Below are positions 6,716 through 6,964 of a stretch of 6,964 bases of DNA, piece by piece. Under the pieces are notes generated by a model. The model was not told the DNA's origin. It ran no database searches and saw only the letters and a program-made list of their open reading frames with translations. The stretch covers positions 1 to 6,964 of the forward strand of contig DMQT01000234.1 of NCBI GenBank assembly GCA_003455595.1, written 5' to 3'. Position 1 is the stretch's first letter. Each line of letters starts with the position of its first letter. A program made the translations under genes and the position numbers. The stretch is from Betaproteobacteria bacterium (GTDB lineage Bacteria > Pseudomonadota > Gammaproteobacteria > Burkholderiales > Sulfuriferulaceae).

Positions 6716-6964
6716 TGTTTTCTTCTGGATAAATTCGATCTTGTAGCCATCCGGGTCTTCCACAAACGCGATCACCGTGGTGCCGTGTTTCATTGGCCCC
6801 GCCTCGCGCGTGACTGTGCCACCCAGTCGCCGCACCTCATCACACGCCAGGTAAGCGTCATCCACTTCCACCGCGATATGGCCAAAACCATTGCCCAGAT
6901 CGTATTTTGGCGTATCCCAGTTGTGCGTGAGTTCCAGCACGGTATGGTCGGTTTCGCTGCCATA
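6704..6964 (-). CDS. gloA: Lactoylglutathione lyase (glyoxalase I), C-terminal part
   Basis: GloA isomerises the hemithioacetal of methylglyoxal and glutathione to S-lactoylglutathione, the first step of methylglyoxal detoxification; the enzyme is a cytosolic metal-dependent homodimer. The frame is open to the right edge of the window, so the first 40-45 residues are missing. The 86 visible residues read [16 protein letters not shown], then [22 protein letters not shown] and [18 protein letters not shown], closely following E. coli GloA. Three of the four metal ligands are present: the Glu of LELTHNW (fragment residue 11), His29 (GHIAV) and Glu77 (YKIEFI). The first His ligand lies beyond the edge. 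A GTG codon at 6940-6938 is internal, not a start, because the family sequence continues upstream of it. The stop TAA (complement of 6704-6706) lies inside the glycosyltransferase gene on the other strand. Confidence 0.95.
   Translation of the reverse strand, partial: YGSETDHTVLELTHNWDTPKYDLGNGFGHIAVEVDDAYLACDEVRRLGGTVTREAGPMKHGTTVIAFVEDPDGYKIEFIQKKTLVR

Noticed and set aside
6938..6940. GTG as a start codon of a short gloA-like gene
   Set aside because: The GloA family sequence continues in frame upstream (YGSETDHT) to the window edge, so this codon is an internal valine.

Overview
The window is a GC-rich, tightly packed stretch of a Gram-negative bacterial chromosome, most likely a betaproteobacterium. 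The order lptD-surA-pdxA-rsmA is the classic proteobacterial outer-membrane/vitamin B6/ribosome cluster. A gloA-type gene downstream of rsmA, and protein sequences of betaproteobacterial flavour, point to that class. A Nitrosomonadales-like lineage is a guess that cannot be settled from this sequence alone.

Layout. Positions 1-840 hold the 3' part of lptD (LPS transport to the outer membrane), open at the left edge. Then follow surA (periplasmic chaperone/PPIase, 821-2179), pdxA (pyridoxal phosphate synthesis, 2176-3153), rsmA/ksgA (16S rRNA dimethyladenosine methyltransferase, 3161-3943) and a YbjN-like gene (3940-4410). These five genes overlap or nearly touch, so they look like one transcription unit. 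Next comes a 170-bp non-coding element (4410-4579) with 15-bp perfect terminal inverted repeats, 17-bp perfect internal inverted repeats and a central hairpin. It resembles a MITE or another palindromic repeat element. After it come folB (4584-4970), a FolM-like short-chain reductase (4967-5710) and a family 2 glycosyltransferase (5717-6715), all on the + strand. The window ends with the 3' part of gloA on the - strand (6704-6964), which converges on and overlaps the glycosyltransferase by 12 bp.

How the genes relate. SurA is the periplasmic chaperone that helps fold LptD, and the two genes overlap, so chaperone and client are produced together. FolB (dihydroneopterin aldolase/epimerase) and the FolM-like reductase form a pterin pair: FolB can supply dihydromonapterin, which FolM reduces. 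PdxA, RsmA and GloA are housekeeping functions with no evident direct link to the others. The glycosyltransferase and the YbjN-like protein have no assigned substrate or role here.

No previously undescribed multigene system is visible. The only structure not explained by ordinary genes is the inverted-repeat element, which sits exactly between the ybjN-like stop codon and the folB start codon.
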